The translations under genes and the position numbers were made by a program. Below, piece after piece: positions 17,487 to 26,071 of a stretch of 64,000 bases of DNA. The notes under the pieces were generated by a model. That model saw only the letters and a program-made list of their open reading frames with translations. It ran no database searches and was not told where the DNA came from. Source of the stretch: an uncultured Ignavibacteria bacterium (GTDB lineage Bacteria; Bacteroidota; Ignavibacteria; Kapaibacteriales; UBA2268); the NCBI GenBank assembly GCA_903862655.1, contig CAIOZA010000095.1, positions 1 through 64,000 of the forward strand, written 5' to 3'. Numbering within the stretch: the first letter of the stretch is position 1; every line of letters begins with the position of its first letter.

Positions 17487-18971
17487 CTATTTAAAATTGT
17501 TTATTGGTATCATCATTTCTTCAGCTCTGGTATTATATCCTGTTTTCATCCAAAGTAATTGAGGGTTATGATTTACTTTAGACAGAATCTTATAATATTC
17601 TGAAATCTTTGGAGATACATTGAGCATGTCTGAATAAGTTACAATCATATCAAACTTGTGATTTTGTAAAGCTGAAACCAGATCATGTTCGATAGACTTA
17701 TTGAATTTAGTTGAACTTTGCATCAAATCTAAAATCAGGAGAAAGTGAGCAAAGACTTTCTTCCCGGCTAAACGTGCATAATATATATTGCCACCAATAT
17801 AGACATCACCCTTGGTATTCTTGAGTTTCCCTACGAGTTCCCACCCGGCTTTAACATCCTCTTTTGTGGGAATCATTAGAAATGGAGAGTATATTAAAAT
17901 AATAAACTGAAAAATCATACCAATTAAGAATATCCTTTTTAAAAATACATTCAATTCAGTATTCTTCATCATTTCCAATACTTTACTTAATCCGATAGGA
18001 GCCATTAAGCAAAGAATTAGATATATTGGGATAAGTACATTCAGCCAACCGCCATAATGCAGTCGGGACAGCCAGGAAGCAATTATGGCTCCCGATAAAA
18101 GAGAGAGAAAAAAGTAAAATTTATCGGTGAGTTTATTTTTATAAAAAATTATCAACAAAGCAATTGTCAACAAAAGAGAAATAGCCATCGGACGAATTAC
18201 ATCGAAAGTCCAGAACAGAATAAATACTTTTTTAGTCCATCGATGGTCGGCAGGTAATGTAAAATTCCAGAAATAATACCATCCATTAGACGAATAAATA
18301 TAATATGCTGTGCTAAGAACTGCAATCATAGCCAGAATGATGTTAAACCACCAGCTTAATTTTCTTTCTCTAAAAAGTAAGTATAGACAAATTGGAGCTA
18401 TAAGCATTAATGTTGTCTGTTTCGTAAGAAAGGAAAGCCCTATCAGAATTCCGGCAAACAGATAAGATTTTGGGCTTTTGTGAAAATAAAGTAAATATAT
18501 ACCAGCAATATAAAACATAAGCCAAAGCATGTCCACACGCGCCAAATCATACCATGCACCACCTATCCCAAATGCAGCAAAGAATAAGCCAGATGCCATC
18601 ATACCACTAAGTTTATCTCCTGTTTCCTTGCGAGCAAAAAAGAAAAGAATCAGTCCAATAATCAATGTTGACACAAGGGAGATAATTCTCATGGGCAACA
18701 GACTAACTCCTGTAAAACTGGCGACAGCAGCCGAGACGTAATAAAACATGGGAGTATAGATGTATGGGATATATTCAATCGAGGGAGGTGTATAAATTTC
18801 CTGTCCTTTCATTAATCTATCCATTTGCTCAACAGAGCCACCTTCCATCCATTCAAGTTCAAACGGAAATGCTATCCTGGATAATGAAACATATAAGAAT
18901 ACCAGGAAGAAGCAGATTGATGCTGTCCATAATACTAACCGATAAACTTTTATTTCATCAATCTTTAGCAT
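17487..18971 (-). CDS. Membrane glycosyltransferase, ArnT/PMT (GT39/GT83)-like
   Basis: This 494-residue protein has roughly 11-12 hydrophobic segments and a short soluble C-terminus. An acidic loop after the first membrane helix (FPFELEWMEGGSVEQM) matches the position of the conserved acidic residues in GT-C enzymes that use polyprenyl-phosphate sugars. The family transfers a sugar to lipid or protein on the outer face of the inner membrane; donor and acceptor are unknown. Its ATG overlaps the stop of the serine hydrolase gene by one base (TAATG), showing translational coupling. Confidence 0.72.
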   Translation of the reverse strand: MLKIDEIKVYRLVLWTASICFFLVFLYVSLSRIAFPFELEWMEGGSVEQMDRLMKGQEIYTPPSIEYIPYIYTPMFYYVSAAVASFTGVSLLPMRIISLVSTLIIGLILFFFARKETGDKLSGMMASGLFFAAFGIGGAWYDLARVDMLWLMFYIAGIYLLYFHKSPKSYLFAGILIGLSFLTKQTTLMLIAPICLYLLFRERKLSWWFNIILAMIAVLSTAYYIYSSNGWYYFWNFTLPADHRWTKKVFILFWTFDVIRPMAISLLLTIALLIIFYKNKLTDKFYFFLSLLSGAIIASWLSRLHYGGWLNVLIPIYLILCLMAPIGLSKVLEMMKNTELNVFLKRIFLIGMIFQFIILIYSPFLMIPTKEDVKAGWELVGKLKNTKGDVYIGGNIYYARLAGKKVFAHFLLILDLMQSSTKFNKSIEHDLVSALQNHKFDMIVTYSDMLNVSPKISEYYKILSKVNHNPQLLWMKTGYNTRAEEMMIPINNFK

Positions 18972-20170
18972 TATTGCTTCTTAAGATATTGAATTAATCT
19001 TGAAACCAGGAGAGTGAACTCGTGATCTTTATCTACATTATCCTCGTGATTATTTATACTGGCGGAAATTGCATAAATAGGTTTATTCTTGTCTTTAACC
19101 AGTATATGAGTATAATTAAGAACACCCGGCTCGCTTCCACCCTTAAAACCAACGTATTTCCATTCAGATTTATCAGCCAAACCCGGGTTAATCGCAATTT
19201 GCGGAGCATTATTGAGACTCATAATGACTTGGCACATTTCATCAGTCGATGCTAACCATTCAATGTCAATAAAAATTGGTTTTGAAAATTTCGCCACATC
19301 AAGATCACCTGTAACCTTTTTATCAATTTCTTCTAAAAATTTTCTCTTCCCAGCAACATCCAGTATTTGGAACGATTTTATTGATTCATCATCTAGCCCA
19401 AGTTTGATTTTAAATAATTCTTTTGTCATGTAGAATGGTCGCATTGTCTGGGGAGCTATCTTTTCAATATTGTCTCTGCCAAGTTGGCGGATAAGAATAT
19501 CTGTTGCAGTATTGTCACTTATTGAAATCATAAGATTAGCCAATGTACTTATAGTAATTGGGCTACCATCGGGCCAGTTCTGCAATATACCTGAAGGGAG
19601 AGATTTCTCATTTTCTTTAAGTAATATCACATCATCTAGTTTAATTTTACCATTATCGATCTGATTTATCAATGTTCTTAGCACAAAGAGTTTGAATGCT
19701 GAGCCGATACCAAGAGGTTTATCTTTATTAATTTCGAAAATAATTTCATTTCCTTTGTAGATGCAGACTGATACATCGCCTTTAAGTTTCATTAATTCAG
19801 CTTTGATTGAAGATATAGAATCGCTTATAAGAGTTGGCATACCGAACCATAAGCCAACAACCTTGCCATCAGTGTCAAACGTAAGGCTCCCGGGCATTTT
19901 GGCATTTTCATATATAACATCAAGCATGTTGCCTGATTTGATTAAAGCTTTCTCAAATTTCCCATATTGTTGATCAAAATCAGTTGATATTTTAATGATT
20001 TGAGACGCAGGTACTTTATCGATAAATGATTTTGCAAAAAGTACCTGAAGATTGTCTTTGTTAGTGGCTGTAAACTTCTTAAAAAAATTGTCTACCTGAT
20101 CCTGAGTTAACTGAGCGTTCAATAGCATTGATTGAAGCAATACGGCAATAATCAGCAGTAATTTTTTCAT
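18971..20170 (-). CDS. Secreted serine hydrolase with class A beta-lactamase fold
   Basis: This 399-residue exported protein has a signal peptide (to about residue 20). A helical N-terminal domain (about 21-120) resembles the helical bundle next to lactamase folds in ORF12-type proteins. The class A serine hydrolase motifs follow: S157xxK160 in GSAFK, SDN at 218-220, and a KGG triad in GFKGGSEPG in place of KTG. It may be a DD-peptidase, an esterase or a true lactamase; the motifs alone do not decide. It overlaps the TPR gene by 4 bases upstream and the glycosyltransferase by 1 base downstream, so the three are made together. Confidence 0.82.
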   Translation of the reverse strand: MKKLLLIIAVLLQSMLLNAQLTQDQVDNFFKKFTATNKDNLQVLFAKSFIDKVPASQIIKISTDFDQQYGKFEKALIKSGNMLDVIYENAKMPGSLTFDTDGKVVGLWFGMPTLISDSISSIKAELMKLKGDVSVCIYKGNEIIFEINKDKPLGIGSAFKLFVLRTLINQIDNGKIKLDDVILLKENEKSLPSGILQNWPDGSPITISTLANLMISISDNTATDILIRQLGRDNIEKIAPQTMRPFYMTKELFKIKLGLDDESIKSFQILDVAGKRKFLEEIDKKVTGDLDVAKFSKPIFIDIEWLASTDEMCQVIMSLNNAPQIAINPGLADKSEWKYVGFKGGSEPGVLNYTHILVKDKNKPIYAISASINNHEDNVDKDHEFTLLVSRLIQYLKKQ

Positions 20171-21936
20171 AATTTCACCTTTTGATTAAGTAATTTTTTT
20201 GCTTGTTTAAGGTTTTCCTGCACTTCATTGTCATTTGAATTTAGTTTCAGCGATTTCTCGAAATACGAAACTGCGCTGTCTAATTTGTTCATAGACGCAA
20301 AGTAAACCCCGATTCTGTTGAGTAAATCTGGTTGATCTGAATTGATTGACAAAGCATGTTTGAAATCAATGACGGCAGATTCCATCTGATTCATTTCATA
20401 ATAGGCAATTCCGCGATTTGAGAATGCATTTACATCTTTAGGATTTAGCAATAATGCCCGTGAATAATCCCTAACAGCCTTGTCATATTGTTTAAGATCC
20501 AGGTAGGCATTGGCACGGTTGTAATAGCATCTATATTCATTCTTGTTTAATTCAACAGCTTTTGTAAAGTCCATAATTGCATTAGAATATGAGCTATTCA
20601 CAAGATAATATTCACCTCTGCCCAGATATGCCTGGAACGACGCTTCAGGATTATGTTCAATAACCCTATTCCATAGACTGAGTTCGTTCACCCAGGTGTT
20701 AGAAAATGATGTAGTCTGATAGCTTAAGAATATACCGACAATCAGAACTATGATATATTTAAGATTAGTTTTCTTTAGACGCACCAAACCATTACCAATC
20801 AGGATGATTAATCCAAACATACTGATGTAAAAGTACCTATCGGCTACATTTGAAAATGATTGGTAATAGAAATCAATAATTCCGGACACAGGCAACAAAC
20901 CAATGATAGTTATAAGATATGCAGGCACAAGCCATTCATTTTGTTTTCTGAAATACCACACTGAGAAAGTAACAACCATGAAAATTAGAGTCGATACAAT
21001 CAAGGATATACCGGAGCTTAGCATAGCCACAGTTCTTCCATAAACAGGAGAAAAGTCGAGAGGAAGAATAATTTTCCCGAGATAAAACATAAAAGAATCG
21101 ATAGCAACAATAGGTTTAAGATAAAATGGCGTTTTAATAACTGCCGATGCGGTTTCTTCTGACATCATTGAGATAATAACAATAGGCAGAATCAGAACAA
21201 TAGAGATACCGAAATTATAGATAGATTTCTTTAAGTTATCTTGTGAAACTAAATAATAATCCAGAATGAAAATTATTACCGGGAAAACAATTGCTGTAGG
21301 CTTAGATAACATTGCCAGAATAAGCATAACATAAACTAGCACATTTTTAAGGATTGAATTATCAGGTTTGATATTTTTCTTTTCATTATTCTTCTTGGTT
21401 GTCTTATGAGCAGCAACAAACTCAGCCCCAGTAATAGTGGTCAAATGAATATAAACCGCCAGAAAGCCGAAAAATCCTGCCAATAACCCTCTGAATTCTG
21501 AGATCCAGGCTACTGATTCAACTTGAATCGGATGCAGAAGAAAAATCAATCCTGCAATAAATGCTGCAAGATTATCTTTCAACAATCTTGATATTATCAA
21601 CAGAATCAACACTGAATTCAGAATATGAAAAAGCAGATTTACAAAATGAAATAGCTTTGGATTCAGTTTGAAATCATTTGAATCATCAGTTGAAGATAAT
21701 TGAGCTATTATACCCCACATTGTGTATGTCACAGGTGCATACATGGGCATTTTGCCTGGCTGCCATAATTTGCTGATATTTTGGAGTCTACCATCCTCAG
21801 GATAATTGCCTTTGTTGAGATATAGTTGATTATCATCCCAAACAAAACCAAAATCAAGCACCTTGATGAAAACTACAATTCCGATGATTACCAATAGTAA
21901 AATATAAATCTGTTTCTTCCAGATTTTGTCAAACAT
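20167..21936 (-). CDS. Polytopic membrane protein with C-terminal TPR repeats (TMTC/GT-C-like)
   Basis: This 589-residue protein has about 11-12 membrane helices in its first 420 residues. An early acidic loop (LDFGFVWDDNQLYLNKG) recalls GT-C glycosyltransferases. At least four tetratricopeptide repeats follow (about 430-580; for example FQAYLGRGEYYLVNSSYSNA, CYYNRANAYLDLKQYDKAV, AFSNRGIAYYEMNQMESAV). The layout resembles TMTC-type O-mannosyltransferases, which attach sugars to protein; activity here is inferred only. It opens an overlapping three-gene set with the serine hydrolase and the second glycosyltransferase. Confidence 0.72.
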   Translation of the reverse strand: MFDKIWKKQIYILLLVIIGIVVFIKVLDFGFVWDDNQLYLNKGNYPEDGRLQNISKLWQPGKMPMYAPVTYTMWGIIAQLSSTDDSNDFKLNPKLFHFVNLLFHILNSVLILLIISRLLKDNLAAFIAGLIFLLHPIQVESVAWISEFRGLLAGFFGFLAVYIHLTTITGAEFVAAHKTTKKNNEKKNIKPDNSILKNVLVYVMLILAMLSKPTAIVFPVIIFILDYYLVSQDNLKKSIYNFGISIVLILPIVIISMMSEETASAVIKTPFYLKPIVAIDSFMFYLGKIILPLDFSPVYGRTVAMLSSGISLIVSTLIFMVVTFSVWYFRKQNEWLVPAYLITIIGLLPVSGIIDFYYQSFSNVADRYFYISMFGLIILIGNGLVRLKKTNLKYIIVLIVGIFLSYQTTSFSNTWVNELSLWNRVIEHNPEASFQAYLGRGEYYLVNSSYSNAIMDFTKAVELNKNEYRCYYNRANAYLDLKQYDKAVRDYSRALLLNPKDVNAFSNRGIAYYEMNQMESAVIDFKHALSINSDQPDLLNRIGVYFASMNKLDSAVSYFEKSLKLNSNDNEVQENLKQAKKLLNQKVKL

Positions 21937-22052
21937 AATTTTAATTTCTATAAGTTAAATAAACATCAAATATAAGGAGAATTTGTCAATGTTCTGTCAA
22001 TTTTTAGGCAGATTATGTAATTAGAAATGCAGGTGAATTTCTATTAAATTTA

Positions 22053-23162
22053 TCAGAAATCTGAACGAAGATGATCGTTAAAAAAATGTTTCGGGTCACC
22101 CCAAGCATCTTTAGCAATTGTTCTTCCTGTTGATTCAATTCTTCGTTGAATGCATTCAAAGCAATCTGATGAGAATTCATCGAGACATGGTTTCCCTTCA
22201 TATAACTGATATTGCTCTCTTACTCCGGTTGGAGTCAAAAGAGGCATAATTATATTTGCTCCGTACATCAATCCAGCTTCTCTGCCCATAGGATACATAG
22301 CCTGTAATGCAGTTGTAGCTGCTATATTAACATCTTTTAAAACAATTCTAGTAATTGCTATCATTTTAAGAGCCAGTTGATAAATTTCCTGTTTTCTTCC
22401 CTTGTAAATATCTGATAGGTCACTCATTGGAGTCTGGTTATGAACGATGTAAGGTCCCATCCCAATCATGTCAATATCCATTTCTTTGAAGAATAGAATA
22501 TCATTTGCCAGATCTTCTAAAGTTTGATTAGGGAAACCGATCATAACACCAGTACCAACCTGGAATCCTGTCAGTTTTAATAGTTTTAGACACTCCACTC
22601 TTTTCTGAAAACTCTGATAATCAGGATGAAGTTCGGCATAGAGTTTCTCAGAACTGGTTTCAATTCTCAGTAGATATCTGTGGGAACCGGCATTATATAA
22701 GCGTTTATAATTCTCAAGAGTTTGCTCACCAACGCACAATGTCACTCCAAGTCCTTCTGGAAGCTTTTGTGAGCGGGTTTCTGTCTTTATAGTCCGAACA
22801 ATATCTTCAATAAAATCGATAAACTGGTCATCAGTTCTTTCTCCTGATTGAAGTACCAGTGATCCATAACCATTATCTGCACACCATTTTGCAGATTCAA
22901 TAATTTCATCCTTATTTAGAATGTATCTTTCAACATTTGAATTGCTCTTCCTGATTCCACAGTAATAGCAATCATTTATGCAATAGTTGGAAAATTCAAT
23001 CAAACCGCGTAGATAAACCTCTTCACCACAGTTCTGCTTCATGATCTCATAAGCTCTTAACCGGATTTTATCAATTTCACCTTTGTCTTCAACTGATAAG
23101 AGCTCAATTATATCACTTTTAGTGAATCCAGTTTGATTCAATATGTTATCAATATCATACAT
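22053..23162 (-). CDS. hydE: [FeFe]-hydrogenase H-cluster maturase HydE (radical SAM)
   Basis: This 369-residue radical SAM enzyme helps build the diiron subcluster of [FeFe]-hydrogenase. The SAM cluster motif CINDCYYC (C61, C65, C68; CX3CX2C) is followed by GIRKSN, as in known HydE. Near the C-terminus a second set, CLDEFSSDCFEC (CX7CX2C), matches the optional second cluster seen in Thermotoga HydE. Length is normal for the family. Its start overlaps the 3' end of the MFS gene by 8 bases. With hydG upstream, the order on the message is hydG, MFS, hydE. No hydF or hydrogenase gene is in the window. Confidence 0.93.
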   Translation of the reverse strand: MYDIDNILNQTGFTKSDIIELLSVEDKGEIDKIRLRAYEIMKQNCGEEVYLRGLIEFSNYCINDCYYCGIRKSNSNVERYILNKDEIIESAKWCADNGYGSLVLQSGERTDDQFIDFIEDIVRTIKTETRSQKLPEGLGVTLCVGEQTLENYKRLYNAGSHRYLLRIETSSEKLYAELHPDYQSFQKRVECLKLLKLTGFQVGTGVMIGFPNQTLEDLANDILFFKEMDIDMIGMGPYIVHNQTPMSDLSDIYKGRKQEIYQLALKMIAITRIVLKDVNIAATTALQAMYPMGREAGLMYGANIIMPLLTPTGVREQYQLYEGKPCLDEFSSDCFECIQRRIESTGRTIAKDAWGDPKHFFNDHLRSDF

Positions 23163-24408
23163 TTTTATGCTGATGTTTTAGTTGGCTGTGATATACGCGT
23201 ATAAACATTATCCATGCAATCAATGCACAAACTGCTCCCAATAAGATAGGATAAGATAAATGAGCAGCAACAATACCACCTCCGATTAAAGCCGGTGCAG
23301 CTTGGGATAATGCATTCATTGATGATGATATCCCCATTATCTCTCCCTGAGTGCTATTATCTGCCAGATTCGAGATAACCGTTTGAATTGATGAGTTAGC
23401 CGAACTATACGAAAAAGACAAAAGAGGTATAATCGCGTAGAGATATACCGGATTATCAGGTATTAAAAGAATAATCAATGATATCACTATCAACGGGAAA
23501 GTCCATAACGCAATCTTCGAAGGTTCCATCCTGTTTGATAGTGGTCTTAAAATAAGTCCCTGCGAGATGGCAACCCAGATACCGAGATATCCGTATATCA
23601 TACCAATATTTTCTTGTTGATAATTATACTTTTGAAGCAATAAAACAATAAAGAATTGAGTAAAAAAAGCAAAACCGAAATTATTTACAAAGACGACAAA
23701 AAACAATGTCCTTAAGGATGGTATAGTGAAAGCTCTTTTAATGTTCTGAATGCCCGTTAAAAAGGATAATTTGTGAACTCTTTGCTCTTTCAAAGTTTCA
23801 GGAAAGAATTTATATGCTAAAATTAAATTAAAAACTGCCAATATTGAAGCCGCGATAAAAGGTGTGTCATAGCCAAGAAAAGGGAGCAGTTTCGGATTGG
23901 ATAATTGTCCTCCAACGAAAGGACCGATAACAAAACCTAGACCAAAAGCCATCCCAATCAATCCAAAATTCTTTTGTTTATTAGATGGTTCGCTCACATC
24001 GGCAAGCGAAGAATAAGCAATTGTCAGATTGCCCGAAGCTAGACCCGGCAAAATTCTTCCAATAAAGACTAATAATAGACTACTTGCATAGATTCCTGCT
24101 GTTAAAAGAGTATAGCCTACTATTGTTCCAACAAGTGAGTATAAAAGTACTTTTCTTCTCCCGAACCTGTCGGAAAGAGCCCCAACAATGGGGTTGCTGA
24201 AGAACTGTGCGAATGAATAAGATGATAAAAGAATACCGAAGATTATTGTTCTTAGCGCGAAATCAGAATTGAGAGGAAATATCCCGGATTTATTAGCCAG
24301 AAGTAAAGGTGCTAAAACGGGAATAATAAGCCCTACACCTAATAAATCAATAAATACTGTAATAAATATTACGAAAATTATTTTACTATTTGATTTTGGT
24401 TTTGTCAT
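23155..24408 (-). CDS. MFS transporter between hydG and hydE
   Basis: This 417-residue protein has about 12 membrane helices. The MFS motif GALSDRFGRR follows helix 2, and the N-terminal DLLGVGLIIPVLAPLL segment resembles the TetA/drug-exporter branch. Substrate unknown. Its ATG lies 9 bases after the hydG stop and its 3' end overlaps hydE by 8 bases. It must therefore be expressed with the two maturases. Whether it exports a by-product of the HydG reaction, such as p-cresol, or is unrelated is not decided by sequence. Confidence 0.88.
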   Translation of the reverse strand: MTKPKSNSKIIFVIFITVFIDLLGVGLIIPVLAPLLLANKSGIFPLNSDFALRTIIFGILLSSYSFAQFFSNPIVGALSDRFGRRKVLLYSLVGTIVGYTLLTAGIYASSLLLVFIGRILPGLASGNLTIAYSSLADVSEPSNKQKNFGLIGMAFGLGFVIGPFVGGQLSNPKLLPFLGYDTPFIAASILAVFNLILAYKFFPETLKEQRVHKLSFLTGIQNIKRAFTIPSLRTLFFVVFVNNFGFAFFTQFFIVLLLQKYNYQQENIGMIYGYLGIWVAISQGLILRPLSNRMEPSKIALWTFPLIVISLIILLIPDNPVYLYAIIPLLSFSYSSANSSIQTVISNLADNSTQGEIMGISSSMNALSQAAPALIGGGIVAAHLSYPILLGAVCALIAWIMFIRVYHSQLKHQHKNV

Positions 24409-24417
24409 AATTTCTTT

Positions 24418-25821
24418 CTACAAATATACATCCCGCAGACCTTGCTCGATATCAATTAAATTCTTCCGAGTAATTTCACGGATATTTTCTTTATCAATTT
24501 TTAATAGTTCTTTCTCAATCAGATCATTACCCATTTTGATTGTATCAGAATCGGCATAGTCTACAAGATATTCTTTCAATGTTGTCAGACCGTTTGGATG
24601 ACAGAACAATTTTATTAGTCCTGGTTTTGCCTGATCCATAAAATCCTGTCCGACTCTTCCCAATCGATAACAAGACGTACAAAAGGATGGGATAAAACCT
24701 CTTTTGATAACATCCTTGATAACTTCACCAGAGGATCGGCAATCATTAAGTTCAAACTGCCCCGGATTTTCCAATTCAGCTTGGAGAGCCTGTTTATATC
24801 CACCTATGTTGGTCTTTGAGCCGGCACTTATTTGCGAGATCCCAAGATTAAAGATTTCAGATCTTAAACTTTCACTTTCACGTGTTGAAAGAATCATCCC
24901 TGTGTACGGGACTGCACAACGAATAATGGCGATCAGCTTTTTAAAATCGACATCGGACACTGCCCATTGTAAATCTTTAGAGTAGGGAGCATTATCTGCC
25001 GGTTGAATTCTTGGAACAGATATTGTATGCGGGCCGACACCAAATTCTCTATCAAGATGTTTAGCATGGTCTATCATCGCTAATACTTCGAATTTATAAT
25101 CATAAAGTCCGAAAAGTGTACCAATTCCAACATCATGCATTCCATTTTGCAATGCTCTATCCATAGTGAATAGTCTGAATTCATAGTCAGACTTTGGTCC
25201 GGCAGGATGCATTTTTGCATAAGTCTCCTTATGATATGTTTCCTGAAATACAGTGTATGTTCCAATCTTAACTTTGTTCAGTATCTGAAATTCTTCATCC
25301 GATAATGGAGCTATCTCAATGTTGATTCTCCGAATTGAACTTCCCTTTTCGTCGGTTACACCATAAATCGCTTCAAGAGTTTCGATTAGATACTCCATCG
25401 GAGTATTTTTATGGGATTCGCCCATTAGAAGCAGAACTCTTTTATGTCCATGTCTAAGAATTTGGAGTGTTTCATCTTGGATCTCTTCTTTCGATAAAAC
25501 TCGTCGGTCAATATCCTTATTATCAACTCTAAACCCACAATAAAGACAATTATTGGAACAAAAGTTAGAAACATATAGCGGAGCAAAAAGAACCAGGCGT
25601 GATCCATAAATTTCTTCTTTAATTCTGAATGCAGTATCAAACAACATCTGCATATCTTCTTGGTTATCAATATTAAGAAGCGTTGCTACATCCTCAGACT
25701 CTAATCCTTCTAAACTCAGGGCTTTATCGAGAATTGCTCTTACTTTAGCTTTATCGGGAGCAATATTTCTCTTAATCAGCTCATGAATTCTTTGATTATC
25801 GATAAAATTCATATTATTCAT
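24418..25821 (-). CDS. hydG: [FeFe]-hydrogenase H-cluster maturase HydG (radical SAM tyrosine lyase)
   Basis: This 467-residue enzyme cleaves tyrosine to give CO and cyanide for the hydrogenase H-cluster. The SAM cluster motif is CSNNCLYC (C88, C92, C95; CX3CX2C). The C-terminal cluster motif is CX2CX22C, exactly as in HydG (CTSC, then Cys in KLFCHPNG). This separates it from ThiH. It is the first gene of the minus-strand unit with MFS and hydE. A 250-base AT-rich region upstream separates it from the divergent OmpA-like gene and should hold both promoters. Confidence 0.95.
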   Translation of the reverse strand: MNNMNFIDNQRIHELIKRNIAPDKAKVRAILDKALSLEGLESEDVATLLNIDNQEDMQMLFDTAFRIKEEIYGSRLVLFAPLYVSNFCSNNCLYCGFRVDNKDIDRRVLSKEEIQDETLQILRHGHKRVLLLMGESHKNTPMEYLIETLEAIYGVTDEKGSSIRRINIEIAPLSDEEFQILNKVKIGTYTVFQETYHKETYAKMHPAGPKSDYEFRLFTMDRALQNGMHDVGIGTLFGLYDYKFEVLAMIDHAKHLDREFGVGPHTISVPRIQPADNAPYSKDLQWAVSDVDFKKLIAIIRCAVPYTGMILSTRESESLRSEIFNLGISQISAGSKTNIGGYKQALQAELENPGQFELNDCRSSGEVIKDVIKRGFIPSFCTSCYRLGRVGQDFMDQAKPGLIKLFCHPNGLTTLKEYLVDYADSDTIKMGNDLIEKELLKIDKENIREITRKNLIDIEQGLRDVYL

Positions 25822-26071
25822 TGAAATCTTTCAAAATTCTGCCAACGTATTAACGTAATTTCTAAATCTTTATTAAACGCATAAAAACAAATCAAAACTA
25901 TCTCTCGAATTGCAATACAAACTTAACTGCTTTTTAAGACTTTTCAATCTTATTTTAGTTAACAATTTTAAGTATTTGATTTGAGTAATTTAATTGATAA
26001 ATTTTATTCTAATCATTAATTTTCTTAAATTAATTTCTTGTACTGTTTATTTCTTATTATTATAGAATTTA

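Noticed and set aside
18971-20170. Antibiotic-resistance beta-lactamase
   Set aside because: The class A fold motifs are present, but KTG is replaced by KGG and the extra N-terminal helical domain and operon context do not support a specific lactamase call.
22013-22201. 62-residue frame overlapping the 3' end of hydE
   Set aside because: It is in another frame of the same strand over HydE codons that hold the conserved C-terminal Cys motif.
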